Shown piece after piece: positions 10,916-22,341 of a stretch of DNA of 64,000 nt (positions are counted from its first letter, which is position 1; each line of letters begins with the position of its first letter). The DNA comes from Enchytraeus crypticus. Lineage: Eukaryota > Annelida > Clitellata > Enchytraeida > Enchytraeidae. The stretch covers positions 1,039,501 to 1,103,500 of the forward strand of contig CAJHZI010000882.1 in NCBI GenBank assembly GCA_905160935.1, in the 5' to 3' direction. Under the pieces are notes generated by a model that saw only the letters and a program-made list of their open reading frames with translations, was not told where the DNA came from and did not search any database. A program made the translations under genes and the position numbers.

Positions 10916-11040
10916 GCTTCTGCTCAACACAGTTGACCTCGAGACTGTCCAGGAAGACGAAGATGAGGTTGATGAACGCCTTGTCGTTGTCTGAGCATGC
11001 AAGAATCTTAGCTATGCATGCTTTCTTCTGACTCAGAGAA
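10916..11040 (-). CDS. exon x55: first half-module (plain)
   Basis: The 41 residues contain CIAKILAC (C-x6-C, one shorter than usual), a hydrophobic helix (AFINLIFVFLDSLEV) and NC, ending EQK. Phases are 2-1 with donor GTGAGT. No EGF or linker is present, so the two halves join directly in the protein. Confidence 0.83.
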
Positions 11041-11590
11041 CTGTTCAGTAAACAACGTTAGCTATCAATCACGTGATTCCTTGCGATAGTAAGGGACAGA
11101 ACCATGATCAGTTATTTGTAACAGAATCAAGATATACACACAACGCATACAATGAGACAGAACACAAATTAAAAGGTCGCCAGGAAGAGCACAATTGAGC
11201 TCTATCTAGATGACTACCGGAAACAAGGAAACATAGTAACATAGGATCGTAGAAAAATTGGCGACGATAAATATTAATAATGAAAATAGCAGTAAATTGT
11301 AAAGAGAAAAACATTGCGGACTAACTAATGCAGGAACTAAAGAATTGCAAAACTAAAATGCATTACAATTAAAATAGGTTTCTCTAGTAGTAATCTCTAG
11401 TCATAGCGATTTTGCTATTGTTTGAGTTGGAAGAGAGCTTGACTATGCCTGATAAGCACAAGGCCACGTGTTCGAAGTCCAGCTCGATTGTCTGCTCGAT
11501 GCTCGATTGTAGTGCTCGATGGAAACTGGACTCTGAGTATGAAAACAGACGTTAAACTTTAACATATTAAATTCAATATTTTACAAAAGC

Positions 11591-11591
<1 letters not shown>

Positions 11592-11629
<38 letters not shown>

Positions 11630-11955
11630 AGAGAGATAGAGTGAGAGTGAAAGAGAATGAGAGATCCTGCAAATATTTATCAACATTGTCCCTTGAAGCT
11701 AACAGAATTAACAGAATATGTGAAAGCTAAATGTTTTTGGCGAGAGAAAAACTATTTAAATCCAGCTGTTTGTTACTGAATAAATTAATCAACCAATCAA
11801 TCAGTCAGTCAATCAATCAATCAATCAATCAATCACTCACTCAATCAATCACTCACTCACTCACTCACTCAATCAATCAATCAATCGTTTAATCAATCAA
11901 TAAGAATTTAACGTCCGGTTAAAATTAATTTTAAAAGGCAATGTCAGGGATATCT
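11592..11955. repeat. (GA)n, then (CAAT)n and (CACT)n tracts with a family S4 end
   Basis: A GA microsatellite lies at about 11592-11650. Tetranucleotide runs at 11790-11909 abut gaatttaacgtccggttaaa, the inverse of the S4/LINE 3' end, so the (TTGA)n is probably that element's tail. Confidence 0.7.
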
Positions 11956-11990
11956 CTAGAAAGCAATGCGATACAAGTCTCCGCACAAAC

Positions 11991-12087
11991 CTGCAAGTTC
12001 TTGTCAGTAGATCAGAACTGAATGACTCCTCGTCTTGCTTCAGTACGTCCAGACACTCGAATGAGGCGCGTAGGTCGCACTTCGGCA
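11991..12087 (-). CDS. exon x54: second half-module
   Basis: The 31 residues have CDLRASFEC (C-x7-C) and close at TRTC. The exon completes the EGF-bearing module of x53; the junction codon is G+TG. The donor GTTTGT is non-canonical at later positions but is also used by several other exons here. Confidence 0.82.
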
Positions 12088-12959
12088 CTGCGCACAAGCA
12101 TGCACACGTGTACTGACTATTTCATTTGCTTTATAAGAAGTATCTGACTCTTTAATATTAGACTATTCTTGTTAAGTACTTTAATACTGAATATAATACT
12201 GGAGAATAAATAATGTGTATTTAATATACTGCATTAAATTAATGTATTGTATTGAATTAGTTCAGAATTAAATACTACTACTTATACCGTGTACAAAGAA
12301 CTTATGCTCTTTTGTGCTCACAACTTTCTCTTGCTAAGTTATTCAATAATTTGTCCCAACATGTATCTTTTATGTCTACCATTTTTTACAAATTATTCAA
12401 TATAATTAAAAATATCAATGTTTATTGTTAATTTATTTCTGTTTTTATTTTATTCAATTTCAGCAAATTATGAGACAATGGCTCACTATATCCTTATATC
12501 CTTGTTAAAACACTATATCCTTATATCCTTGTTAAAACGATTATTGACAGTTTTCGTAGCGTATGTCATAATTAATTAATCATTAGAATGTACTTGATTT
12601 TCTTAGGAGTGAGCATATCTTCCACTATAATCTACTTTAAATCAAAAGAATTCACTAATATCTTTTTACAACAATATAACATTAAGTTGCAACGAAAAGT
12701 GATATTGTCTGAGAAAAATACTAAAATAAAATGAAATAACAATGAAATTAAATTAAAATTAATTAAAATTAATTTAATATAAATAATATTTATCAATATT
12801 TTTATTAATAAAAATATTAAATTAAATAAAATATAAAATGAATATTAAAAAATTATTACTTTTATAAATAATATTTATTTAATATTTGTTAAAATTTAAA
12901 TTAATTTTAAAGAATTTAATTCAAATTAAATTTTTGGACACAGTAAAACACTAAAATAC
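12088..12959. other. intron x53/x54
   Basis: Very AT-rich; contains a perfect 27-bp direct duplication at 12484-12537. No element recognised. Confidence 0.6.
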
Positions 12960-13210
12960 CCTTCTCGCAGTAATCTCCCTCGAAGCCTTCGATGCACTCG
13001 CAGACGAACCCGAGACCCTGGTCCTCCTGGCACGTGCCCTGGTTCAGACAGGGGTTGTCGTCACAGGGCTTCACGCAGAGAGAGTTCTCGTCCACCGTCC
13101 CGTTGATCAGATCACTAATATCCTGAGAGATGATCTCGGTGATCACAGCTTCGCCGTCTCCGCATTGGCTGATCGACTGCAGAGTGCAGTTCTTTATCGA
13201 GCTTATGTCC
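12960..13210 (-). CDS. exon x53: half-module plus EGF domain (EGF 10)
   Basis: The 83 residues contain CTLQSISQC, a helical segment (VITEIISQDISDLI) and SLC, then the EGF: KPC, NPC, GTC, FVC, EC and FEGDYC. CLNQGTC fits the O-fucose consensus. The acceptor is tttacag, the donor GTATTT, and phases are 2-1. Confidence 0.92.
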
Positions 13211-13685
13211 CTGTAAATTAAGTATGAGCAATTTTTATCATCTATTCGTTCTATTCTTGTAGGTTTACATTCTATATCCTGATACTTAAGTAGTTACAGA
13301 CCTAAATATATCTAAGTATCTGAATAGCTGACTGTGTGTTATTTTACAAGAGGGATATAAGAGGACTTGATAGAGAGTTAGCAAGATCTTTGGACGGGTT
13401 TTCAGGATTATAGCATTTTCACCGTTCTGGAACTTCTCCTTGCTCACCAGTCTGGATTTATTTTAATAGTGCTCGATGTAGTCATGGATGGCATTAGCAC
13501 TTTAATTGCTGTTACATTATGTCCTGTTACATAGAAATTAAAAGGAAACCTTATCAGAAATAGTTAAAGAATACCTATGCTTCAGGCACCAGGCAATTAG
13601 CAGCATATTGAAGGAGATAAAATTTGATGTAGGCTTACCCTAATTTTGTGAAAATGAAATAATTTAATTAAACAATTCACGTTCC

Positions 13686-13765
13686 ATTGTGACACATACT
13701 TGCACATTGTGACACATACTTGCACATTGTGACACATACTTGCACATTGTGACACATACTTGCAC
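13686..13765 (-). repeat. four tandem copies of a 20-bp unit holding the x52 donor site
   Basis: Unit attgtgacacatacttgcac is perfect in all four copies. On the minus strand each reads GTGCAA|GTATGT, that is, the exon end plus 5' splice site. Reading through all copies meets no stop. Confidence 0.93.
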
Positions 13766-13832
13766 ACTTGGATCTCCTCTGGAGGCGGCGGTGGATTTGC
13801 TGGTGGAAGAGTTTTCTCCTTCAATTTCTTAC
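13760..13832 (-). CDS. exon x52: degenerate second half-module, Pro-rich
   Basis: Only 23 residues: a basic start (KKLKEK), then PPANPPPPPEE and a closing VC. The first two cysteines of the half are gone; the exon is identified by its phase (1-2), by split codons T+GT and AA+G, and by position. Its 3' border lies in a four-copy 20-bp tandem repeat, so four identical GTATGT donors follow each other; this call uses the first. Confidence 0.72.
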
Positions 13833-13984
13833 CTGCATCCAACAAAACAAAGCAAATTTATTTCAAGCTATATACATACATATATATAAAAATATATATA
13901 TGTATATATATATATGGATAAATCCTGAGCTCGCAAGTTATTGATATCACTTCAATCAATTAATTAATCAATCAATTAATTAAT

Positions 13985-14470
13985 CAATAAGAATTTAACG
14001 TCCCGTTAAATTCTCGCCATAAGGCAATGTTAGGGACGTCTCGTGCAGAATCTACACAAATAAACGCCAAAACACCACACGAAGACGACTGAGTATACAG
14101 AGACCACAAGAGAAAACGAGATCGAAATAGCGTAAGTCCAAATTCCGAGGCAAGCGGGTCAAAAGTTAAACCAATGACGGAAAGAAATGGGTTTTTAGCT
14201 TGCCCAGGTAAGTAGTAATACAATTACAAGATTGAAGATCTTGTGGCAGAGAGTTCCATATTGTCGGAGCAGAAAACATGAAGAAGCGTCCGCCCATGGC
14301 AGATCTAATGCTTGATATAGTGGGAAGGTTTTTACTGGAGGAACGAAGACTACGAGAGGGTTGATAGATCGATAGAAGATCAGATAGATAGGATGGTTTA
14401 CCATATTTGAAAACTCTGAAAGCCAAGGAAGCTATCTTGAATTTTATCAAAGCTTGACGTTAACATCGGC
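13985..14470 (-). mobile_element. LINE 3' end (CR1/L2-like C-terminus plus 3' UTR)
   Basis: The minus strand codes GKPSYLSDLLSIYQPSRSLR and APTIWNSLPQDLQSC, the characteristic end of CR1/L2-type reverse-transcriptase ORFs. A 3' UTR follows, ending cctaacattgccttatggcg and a (TTAA)/(TTGA) tail. It lies in the intron between x51 and x52. Confidence 0.8.
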
Positions 14471-14798
14471 TTAACGGCCTTTATCCATTAAGAAAATAAT
14501 TAAGCAAATAATTAATTATAGACCTTCCTCCGAGACGAGTAAAGATATTGATTGGCATGGAATCCGAACTGATTCGGGTTTCCGCAATAAGGTCCAATGT
14601 TTAGGTTTAAAGACCAAAATAAGCGGCTTGCAAAAATGTTGCAAATTTTTTTTATAAAACATTAGCTATAGATCGCCATATAGGTCTACCGCTGCAAGAT
14701 TCTAAAATAAATTTAATCTTATGAATATTTCATTAATTATTACCTTTATACTTTAAAATTAAAATACTCTAACTGAACTAAGGTAATTAAACACATAC

Positions 14799-15124
14799 AG
14801 CTGGATGGCTTGGGTGGTTTTGGTTTCTTGGCTCCGCCATTGCCAGACTTGTTTTCTCCAGATTTATCACTCTTACTGCCAGAGTTTCCGCTTCCACTCT
14901 TCTTGTCGCTTCCTCCGGAATTCTTCTTCTCCTTCTTTTGCTTGATCTCATTTAGTTTGCTGTCCAGCTGCACTATGCATGACTCAGCACGGGTTATGGA
15001 GCAGCTCTCATTCTCAGGTTGTTCAGGATTTTCGCAGATCAGACCGATGGACACGTGGATCTTCTTCAGAACGTCCTTGCAGTTGTCGCTCTTCTTGAGG
15101 CAGACTTGGACTGACGACCACAGG
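14799..15124 (-). CDS. exon x51: module with Lys/Gly/Ser linker
   Basis: The 108 residues contain CLKKSDNC and LIC, then ESC and ESC of a second half in the same exon. A long charged, low-complexity linker of Lys, Gly, Ser and Asn follows, ending PKPPKPSS and a split Cys codon. Ser-Gly pairs occur in it but the context is more basic than acidic. Phases are 2-1; the acceptor is ctattgatgacag. Confidence 0.84.
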
Positions 15125-15781
15125 CTGTCATCAATAGAAATGTACATCCAAACGTTAATGCTATGTTATGTAAATATGCTCCTGGTTCTGATAATTCGGT
15201 TTATGTAAATATCCTTTGCCTACAGAGGAGCTACAAATAGGTAGTCAATATAAATAATAGCTATGGACTATTGCAAAAGTTATTAAATCTACAACGATAC
15301 ACTTGTTACCTGAATTTAATTAGCAGTGCCATTATAATCTACATGTACACTTGTACAGCAAGAGAAATCCTATAAAATTGTTTTTCCATTGTTGTGTATA
15401 TGCAGAAAAACTTTATTTCATTTATAGCTACATCATTTCGTTCATGAATCTTTAATGCTCACGTGACCTATTCCACAGTTCAGAGAAATTAAATGAACGG
15501 TGTAAACATGCCCAAAATATATTTACGAATATATATTTACATGATCTGTAGTGATGTGTGCTGTTTGGGACGTCCCTGACATCATCCCTGGATGAGGAAA
15601 CGGACTTAAACCTTTATTTATTTACATGTACGTTGTGCTTGAGGCAAGCCGTATATCGCCAGCGGATAAGAAATAACAGATGCTATGTTGATAGATTAAA
15701 ATTAACGCTTAATACGCCGTTTACATCTATTAGCATATTAGAATATGCTATATATTTCCGGGGTATAGGACTCTAGAATGG

Positions 15782-15848
<67 letters not shown>

Positions 15849-15874
15849 CCCTATATAGATAGATGAATATATAC

Positions 15875-15908
<34 letters not shown>

Positions 15909-15910
15909 GT

Positions 15911-15965
<55 letters not shown>

Positions 15966-17034
15966 TATATATATATTATAGGATAGGTCTATTGATTGAT
16001 GAAATATACAAAACGTACCTGTTATAGCTGTATAATGGTGTACTGTATTAACACGCATGATTATATAATGTTAATCCTTATTATTGTGCAGTCCTGGTGT
16101 ATATCCAAAGTGAATGCCCAAGTAATCCAAAAGTCTAGAAAGACGTCTGATATATCCAAAGTCTTCTCAACACATGAGCTTTAGTCACAGTACTTAGTAT
16201 AGACCTACTTAAAGAGTGTCTCTGTGTATGTCTGTGGATGTCTGTGTATCTCTTCTGAGGTGTATATAAACAACGTCCATGAAGCTCTGATGGTCTGTGT
16301 GGTCAGTGCGGGGCGGAAGTGGATGGACAGCGTTTAGGTGACAGTGTTGGCCCGAAAGTGTTGAGGCTGGCCAGTGTTTATGGACATTGGGGTCTGCAGA
16401 ATTATGTTGTTGGAGTGTGAGGAAGAGCAATGGAGAGATAAGATAAGGCTTTAGTTATATGATGTTTGGTTAAGTTTACGAGAAACGAAGTCTAATTGCT
16501 TAAGACTTGTTTTAGAACTACAGTAACTAATAACTACAGTAAATAATAACTACAGCAACTAATAACTACAGTAACTTTTGTAACAATACGTGTGTAATCT
16601 GTAATAGTACAACGGTGATAAAGATTAGTCGAATTAGCATAGTTGGCAAAGTGTGTGACGTATTATTGATTCTAGGAACAATATGAAATCTATATCCAAT
16701 CAGTATCAGCCCAAAGCAAGTGACATCTATGTCTTTATCGATAGTGGCCCGATCCTCCGTAGCCTCTTCGCTATGTTCCGCTAGTTCCCTAGTTAAATTA
16801 TATTCACCTATATTCACCTTTGTTCACCTATAGTCATCTTTATTATCCCATCTTAATAGCTTTTATTTATCCCTTACAATATATATTTATATATATACAA
16901 AACCGAACGTAAACTAGTCTAGTATAGGGTTTTCTAACTTTTTGGTGAACTAAATAGCTACATACAGTAGATAGATAATAGTTATAGAATAAATACATAA
17001 TTAAATGTTTAAAATAGTACAGTCAATCTCCTAC
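15125..17034. repeat. intron x50/x51 with S3 fragment and (TA)n block
   Basis: 15560-15620 is family S3 in plus orientation (gacgtccctgacatcatccc). 15783-15972 is a (TA)n array with a few interruptions. The rest is AT-rich without recognised elements. Confidence 0.7.
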
Positions 17035-17161
17035 CCGCAGAATTTATCTGACGACCCATCCTCACTGTCATCGTCGCCCCCTGATACCCCTGCCCCGACC
17101 AGGGCCTGGATCTCTGAGGGGCAGTCGACCTTCAACTTGCTCAGATCGCACTCCGGTGGGG
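17035..17161 (-). CDS. exon x50: second half-module with acidic Gly/Ser tail
   Basis: The 41 residues open PPECDLSKLKVDC (C-x8-C). A Gly/Asp/Ser/Glu stretch (GGDDDSEDGSSDK) replaces most of the helix, and it closes FC. The entry codon is C+CC and the exit GG+C. The donor is GTAGGA and the acceptor gtgttttag. It was found by motif and phase only. Confidence 0.8.
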
Positions 17162-17652
17162 CTAAAACACAGAGACACAATTAATTAATTAACATTAATT
17201 TAATGCAAGTATATTTTACCTAATGCAGCAGGTCTGATCTTCATATTCTCATTAATGGAGTATTTGCTTCATATTCTCCACACAATCAAAAAGCCTCAGC
17301 CTTTGTCAAGTATTAGTCGTGGAACCTTCAGGTTGGAAAATAAGGTTTTTCAGATAGTTTCTCATCGTCTTCCTTAGCTTTTGCTATGACACAATCAGTA
17401 TATATATATATACATATACACACTAACATTTACTACATATAATTGGACATTTATGGCATCATTTACTTGATTTACAGTAATACATGATTTGGTTGATAAT
17501 TTATGGCTTCATTTAAATGATTTATTGCATCATTTAATTGATCATCTACGGCATCATTTAACTGATTTATTACATCTTTTTATTGGTAATTTATTACATA
17601 ATTTAACTGATTTATTACATGATTTAGTTGTAATGAAACAGTTGGTACTAAC

Positions 17653-17777
17653 GAGTGGGTTGACAGAGCTTAGAGACTTCTACTTTGAGACTGTTGGCCA
17701 CCTCCTTTCTGATGGTCTGCAGCGTGGGCTGGGTGCAGTTAGCCACGCTCTCTTCAACGCACTTGTCTGAGTTAGAT
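17653..17777 (-). CDS. exon x49: first half-module (plain)
   Basis: The 41 residues contain CVEESVANC (C-x7-C), a helix (QTIRKEVANSLKVEV) and KLC. The acceptor tgatctag was chosen because it gives phase 2 and a clean I codon (AT+A) with x48; a closer ctcag would break the frame. The donor is GTTAGT. A SINE copy starts about 25 bases upstream of the acceptor. Confidence 0.8.
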
Positions 17778-17802
17778 CTAGATCACAACAAAAGGCAGAA
17801 AT

Positions 17803-17913
17803 ACTCGACCGCGGATCAGTATGTGCGGGGTTTAAATCGTGCGCTCGCAGTCACTGACATCACTGTCGAGTGAGGCAAATGACGTTAACCTTAGCTTTAC
17901 CAGCTTTTTAATA
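17803..17913 (+). mobile_element. SINE family S1
   Basis: cggatcagtatgtgcggggt followed by tcactgacatcactgtcgag and gacgttaaccttagcttta; it begins about 25 bases upstream of the x49 acceptor. Confidence 0.7.
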
Positions 17914-18448
17914 TTTTAGACAAAATCCAAGAACAATCTCCGCAAATAAATTCTCAATTCTTCCAAGTGTGATCATCCGACATTTTTCCTTTGAGTTTGA
18001 ATTTCATATGTTGACTAGGAATTGCCGTAGCTATTACAGATTTCCTTGCAATAGTCTAATAGAGATTTACACATTTTTAGATAAACTAATTTAGAACATT
18101 GCGGATGCAAATTGGTGGTAAGCTAATTGAATAAATGTTAGCGGTCAGATCTCTATAACGATGCAGACTAAACATATTATTCTTAACTATGAAGACTTGA
18201 CTTTATTCCGTTTCTCGTCAAAGACTTTTTCCTACCATTTCCTTGTATTTTTCTAAACATTCATTGAAGCAAATCCTTTTAGAACTCATATCGTTAAATC
18301 ACAATTACATTAAATTAAGAGTACTTTAGATCGTTAAAATTCCCATTTCTAAACCCTTAAGACAACTCATAAATATATATTTTAAAAATCATGTTATTGC
18401 TTTGCGTAGCATTTTAAAAATATTTGTAACTTACAAAACAATAAATAT

Positions 18449-18650
18449 ACTTACATAGAAGCACAGGGGCACTTACATAAAAGCACAGGGGCACCTACAT
18501 AGAAGCACAGAGACACTTACATAGAACTACAGAGACACTTATATAGAAGCACAGAGACACTTACATAGAAGCACAGAGACACATATAGAAGCACAGAGAC
18601 ACTTACATAAAAGCACAGTGACACTTACATAGAAGCACAGAGACTGTCCT
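18449..18650 (-). repeat. ~22-bp minisatellite, about nine units, holding the x48 donor site
   Basis: The minus-strand unit CTCTGTGCTTCTATGTAAGT repeats the last bases of x48 and its donor. Most copies keep GTAAGT; some carry GTAGGT or ATAAGT, or lose the site. Confidence 0.92.
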
Positions 18651-18719
18651 TTTCACCCTGAACTATCATCACCGTTGTGTTCTTAGTGCAAGAGTTGAGC
18701 TTACTGAAGGTGCACAGAG
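18629..18719 (-). CDS. exon x48: second half-module
   Basis: The 29 residues contain CTFSKLNSC (C-x7-C) and LCAS. Its last about 20 bases and the GTAAGT donor have been copied as a ~22-bp minisatellite reaching to 18449. Using the first donor gives the only frame that joins x49; reading past it meets TAA at once. Confidence 0.8.
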
Positions 18720-18769
18720 CTGTACAAATAAAAATACACAAAATTGAACTAATAGATGTAATCAGTCCT

Positions 18770-19062
18770 AATGTATAATCAACAAGAATGTCAACTTGTC
18801 GTGACCTTTTGAACCGAATACGACGACAAAAGATGAAGTTTTTCGGACACATTATGCGGAAAAAAATAGTTGAAAATACCGTAGTGACAGGAATACTAGA
18901 AGGAAAAAGATGTAAGGTCGACAGCGGATGATGTTTATTAAGAGTCTTAGCAAATGGATGCAATTAACTGAAACAGAGATGATCAGAGCAACAATGAACA
19001 GAGACATATGGAGGAATATGACCATGACCGCCCAGGCTTGGAACAGGCACGGCACTTAGAGA
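18770..19062 (+). mobile_element. LINE C-terminal fragment (plus strand)
   Basis: Codes MKFFGHIMRKKIVENTVV, then LTETEMIRATMNRDIWRNM and AQAWNRHGT followed by a stop near 19060. This is the usual end of an invertebrate non-LTR reverse-transcriptase ORF. It is antisense to the host gene and its frame shifts in the middle. Confidence 0.78.
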
Positions 19063-19267
19063 AGAAGAATAATGTATAATCGTTCATAAACTGGAGAGTC
19101 CAAGTTAGTATACATTTCATGATCCAAATTTACTCAATTTTTTGTTTATAGTTTTCATTTTAGCTGAGCAGATGTTAGAGCTCAAATGTCTACTTTAACG
19201 TCAGTTTCTTGAATTGAACATCAGCAAAAACGTCAACTTATTGGATAATTAAACTGATTAGATTTAC

Positions 19268-19500
19268 CAATTTCACAGTTATCTCCACTGAATCCGCTGG
19301 GACACTTGCAAGTGTAGTCCGTTGTGTTTTCACTTAAGCAAACACCACCGTTCTTGCAAGGGTTAACACTGCAGACATCAAGGCATGAGCCGTTGACAAC
19401 CTTCTGTACGTCAATAACCATCTTGGTAACGCTCTCAATTTTCACTGCGTCACATTTCACTGTAGTCTGTTTGACGCATTCAACAGTCTTGGACACCTCT
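19268..19500 (-). CDS. exon x47: half-module plus EGF domain (EGF 9)
   Basis: The 77 residues contain CVKQTTVKC, an Ile/Val-rich helix (MVIDVQKVV), and GSC, then an EGF: DVC, NPC, GVC, YTC, KC and FSGDNC. The acceptor is ttatgtggcag, the donor GTAAAT, and phases are 2-1. Confidence 0.92.
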
Positions 19501-20295
19501 CTGCCACATAAATTCACAAATTCATATAATTAATTTGACAAATAATTATGCCAATTAGACAAATAATTTTATTAATTGTTCATGATATCTACCGGATATT
19601 TGCTATGATCGAAATGTACATGACCATGAATTGCATGTGAAGAAGACAAATTAATTAAAACTAATATTTATGTGTGAAAAATATAAAAATGTACAGAAGT
19701 AATTTTCTAAAACTTTAATTTAACAGTGTTAAGCCCAACATACACGTAGATGTAAAATCTCACCGTAACTTTTAAAGAATCATAATGCCAGTGTGAGTAA
19801 CATATTATTTCACGAATTTTTGGCTCGAATGTAGGCGTCGAAATTTTAAAGGCATAATTTCTAGTCACTATTTATAATTAATACGTCATGAGGATAATAA
19901 CCCCTCATACTCTTCTAATGGATTATCAAGTATAGTGCAGTGTTTGTAGCACAATCGCAAACAATAAATATTTAGCCTAGAACAATCGATGGCCAGGTTC
20001 ATTGTGTTACAAAACAAAATTATATATGATGGTCTTATTTATGATCTTAGTTATTTAGTTTTTATTTATTTCTGTCTTTCTTTTATTAATTATTTATTTA
20101 CGATGATCTTGCAATCTAAGAGTGAATTGAATTTACGTTATACGACACATTACGTCACCCAGCAGTCGTATAGACACTTCACACTTACAGCATTATTTTC
20201 CCCAATCCACGGTGCCACATTAACTATTTTACAATCTCTAACTGGTAAATTATAGCAAATAAATGGTTATTAAATCAACAGTTGGTCCATCTTAC
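19501..20295. other. intron x46/x47
   Basis: No recognised element; AT-rich. Confidence 0.5.
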
Positions 20296-20422
20296 CCGCA
20301 CAAATCGAAGCTTCCAGAGAGAGTGATAATGCTTCCAACTCTGTTGAACTGAGAATTGAATGTCAGTTTAGCTACAAGCTCGTTGACACACTTGTAAGCT
20401 TCGCTTAATTTGCATTTAGGTT
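20296..20422 (-). CDS. exon x46: second half-module
   Basis: The 41 residues contain CKLSEAYKC (C-x7-C), a helix (VNELVAKLTF) and DLC. It follows EGF exon x45 and leads straight into another EGF module (x47), so this super-repeat is cut to one module. The donor is GTAAGA, and the split codon with x47 is GG+A. Confidence 0.84.
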
Positions 20423-20504
20423 CTGCAAATATCACAATAAATAAATTGATCAATGCGTATTTAATATATTGTAATTGTATCATATAGGCTAAAACCATTA
20501 GCTC

Positions 20505-20720
20505 TCTCTCTTCAGTGCACTGCCAAGTGGCAGGTTCAAGGTACATATTCAATCTCAAAGTCTGCTTTCTCGCTCCATAAGAGCACTCCTTAGATCAACA
20601 AGTTAATCCATTCACAAAGTCTATGCCTTATCCATACCTTATGTAGCCTATAGCTTGGGAAAGATGGCTACTGAGGTGGTTTTCCGTTGCCTTCCTCAGT
20701 TAGGTGGATTAATAACCATT
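20505..20720 (-). mobile_element. SINE-like family S2
   Basis: gtgcactgccaagtggcagg, ctgctttctcgctccataag and ctatagcttgggaaa match 60945-61325 closely. Confidence 0.75.
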
Positions 20721-21232
20721 TAATCCTGGGGGAAAATATTAGCTATATGTATATAAAAGGATAAATATGATTCTAGACAGTATAACTGCGATACAATACT
20801 CTAAACCAACTGAAAGCAATGTAAATTAAATAGTTTGCAGCAGCTTGGCTATGATAGGTATCTATATCACTAGCTTGACCAGCGAACGTGATGTGATGGC
20901 AGTCTAATTGCTTAACAAGTCAGCTAAAATTGCAAAGTCAGCTAAAATATTATAAGGCCGACATGCCAGGCCAAAAGACAAATGTACGGATATTTTGAAG
21001 CCAAATCGTATATCTATTCTAACAAAATGTGCCTTCAAGCTTTAGTACTCTCAAACTTTCATTTTACTCTCTAAAACTGCAAACATATACTATTAATTAA
21101 CCAACGGAAAAAACAGAACAAAAGCACAAAATAGATAAAACAAATTATTTTGACATGTGATCGACGTTGTGTACATTCACTAGAAAAGTTTAAATCAGCG
21201 GCAAAACTGTAACAAAACGTCTTCTATAATAC

Positions 21233-21468
21233 CTTTCTCGCAGTTGTCTAGAGGCGACGAGGCGTCAGGGCACTGGCACTTGTAGTCTGAGAAGCCCTGA
21301 GGGATGCACAGGGCGCCCTTCGCACAAGGCATCGTCAGACAGGGCATGGGGCAGAGGGTGTTGATTCTCGTCAGTTGTGCTTTCAGCTTCACCATCGAGT
21401 CCATCAGCTGATCATCAGCGCAGCTCACGACGTTAGAAATGATCACTGATACCGTGCTCTGGAACTCT
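21233..21468 (-). CDS. exon x45: half-module plus EGF-like domain (EGF 8, divergent)
   Basis: The 78 residues include VVSC (first cysteine missing) and TLC, then MPC, MPC, ALC, YKC, QC and DNC. The last EGF loop reads PDASSPLDN and lacks the usual aromatic-x-Gly turn, so this EGF is degenerate but keeps all six cysteines. The donor is GTATTA and the acceptor catctctgcag. Confidence 0.88.
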
Positions 21469-21548
21469 CTGCAGAGATGAAACAAATTTGTAAGTATTAT
21501 TACAGACTGCATACCTTTTATACTGCTAATAAGCTCATTTAGATATTC

Positions 21549-21775
21549 ACTCTCTCTCTCTCTCTCTCTCTTAATGCACTGCTAACTAGCAGGTCCATGC
21601 CATATAGCACCTACCTCTTCTTTGTCTTCTGTTTTCTTGTTATGTCCACATATGAGTGGATTTTTGAATCAGCTAACATTCAAATCTTATAAAGTCAAAA
21701 GGCAAGGTTTAACGCCAGTTTACTGTCTCCTAAGCACGTCAGTGACGGAGCATGCTCTGAACCCTAAACACTGTA
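21549..21775. mobile_element. S2 end with (CT)n followed by an inverted S1 scrap
   Basis: 21549-21670 begins with (CT)n and aatgcactgctaactagcag. 21695-21775 has tttaacgccagtttactgtc and cgtcagtgacgg, the inverse of S1. Confidence 0.6.
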
Positions 21776-21984
21776 TGTGAACTATGTATCTACTGATATA
21801 GAGTCGTCGGACTTACCGACATGCTACCTGCTCAGACCTTTCTAGATCAATTATTTTGTCCAAAATTACACACACATTGAACATTTCTATACAAGCAAAA
21901 TCAACTACATTGGCTCAGATAATCATGACTGAAATTGTTGCTACATTATAGCAGAACAGTTCGCGAGTATAAAGAAATCCTTAC

Positions 21985-22341
21985 GAGCAGATTTCGTTCT
22001 TTTGCTCCACTGACGCCAGCAGAGACAGTTTGACTGCGTACGCCACGTCGAACTTATCCACCAATCCCTTGAGTATTCCCAACACACGATCTGCCTCAGC
22101 TTTAGAACATTTGGGCTTGACGCAGAAGTCCCCGGCCAATGATTCGACGTACTCCAGAGCCTTCTCGTGCTCAGGTTCTACTTCTCCATCGTCTTCTTTG
22201 CTGCCGTTGCTGTCATCGTCTTCTTTGCTCCCTGATCCATTGCTGTCCCCATTGCTCGCGTCCTCTGAGCCTCCAACGACCACTTCACTCTTACACGTCT
22301 TCTTTACTTTCTTCAGACAAGATTTAGTGACATTGACTGAC
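21985..22341 (-). CDS. exon x44: fused six-Cys module with acidic Ser/Gly linker
   Basis: The 118 residues have phases 2-2. CLKKVKKTC opens the first half. An acidic insert with Ser-Gly and repeats of GSKEDDD lies inside the half, before GDFC. The second half begins KPKCSKAEADR, lacks its second cysteine, and ends EIC. Acidic flanks around SG suit glycosaminoglycan attachment. Confidence 0.86.

Noticed and set aside
14810-15208. Plus-strand Leu/Pro/Phe-rich frame
   Set aside because: Antisense shadow of exon x51.
18449-18650. CRISPR-like array of short repeats
   Set aside because: Direct tandem units without unique spacers, in an animal intron; the same applies at 37570, 41570 and 60320.
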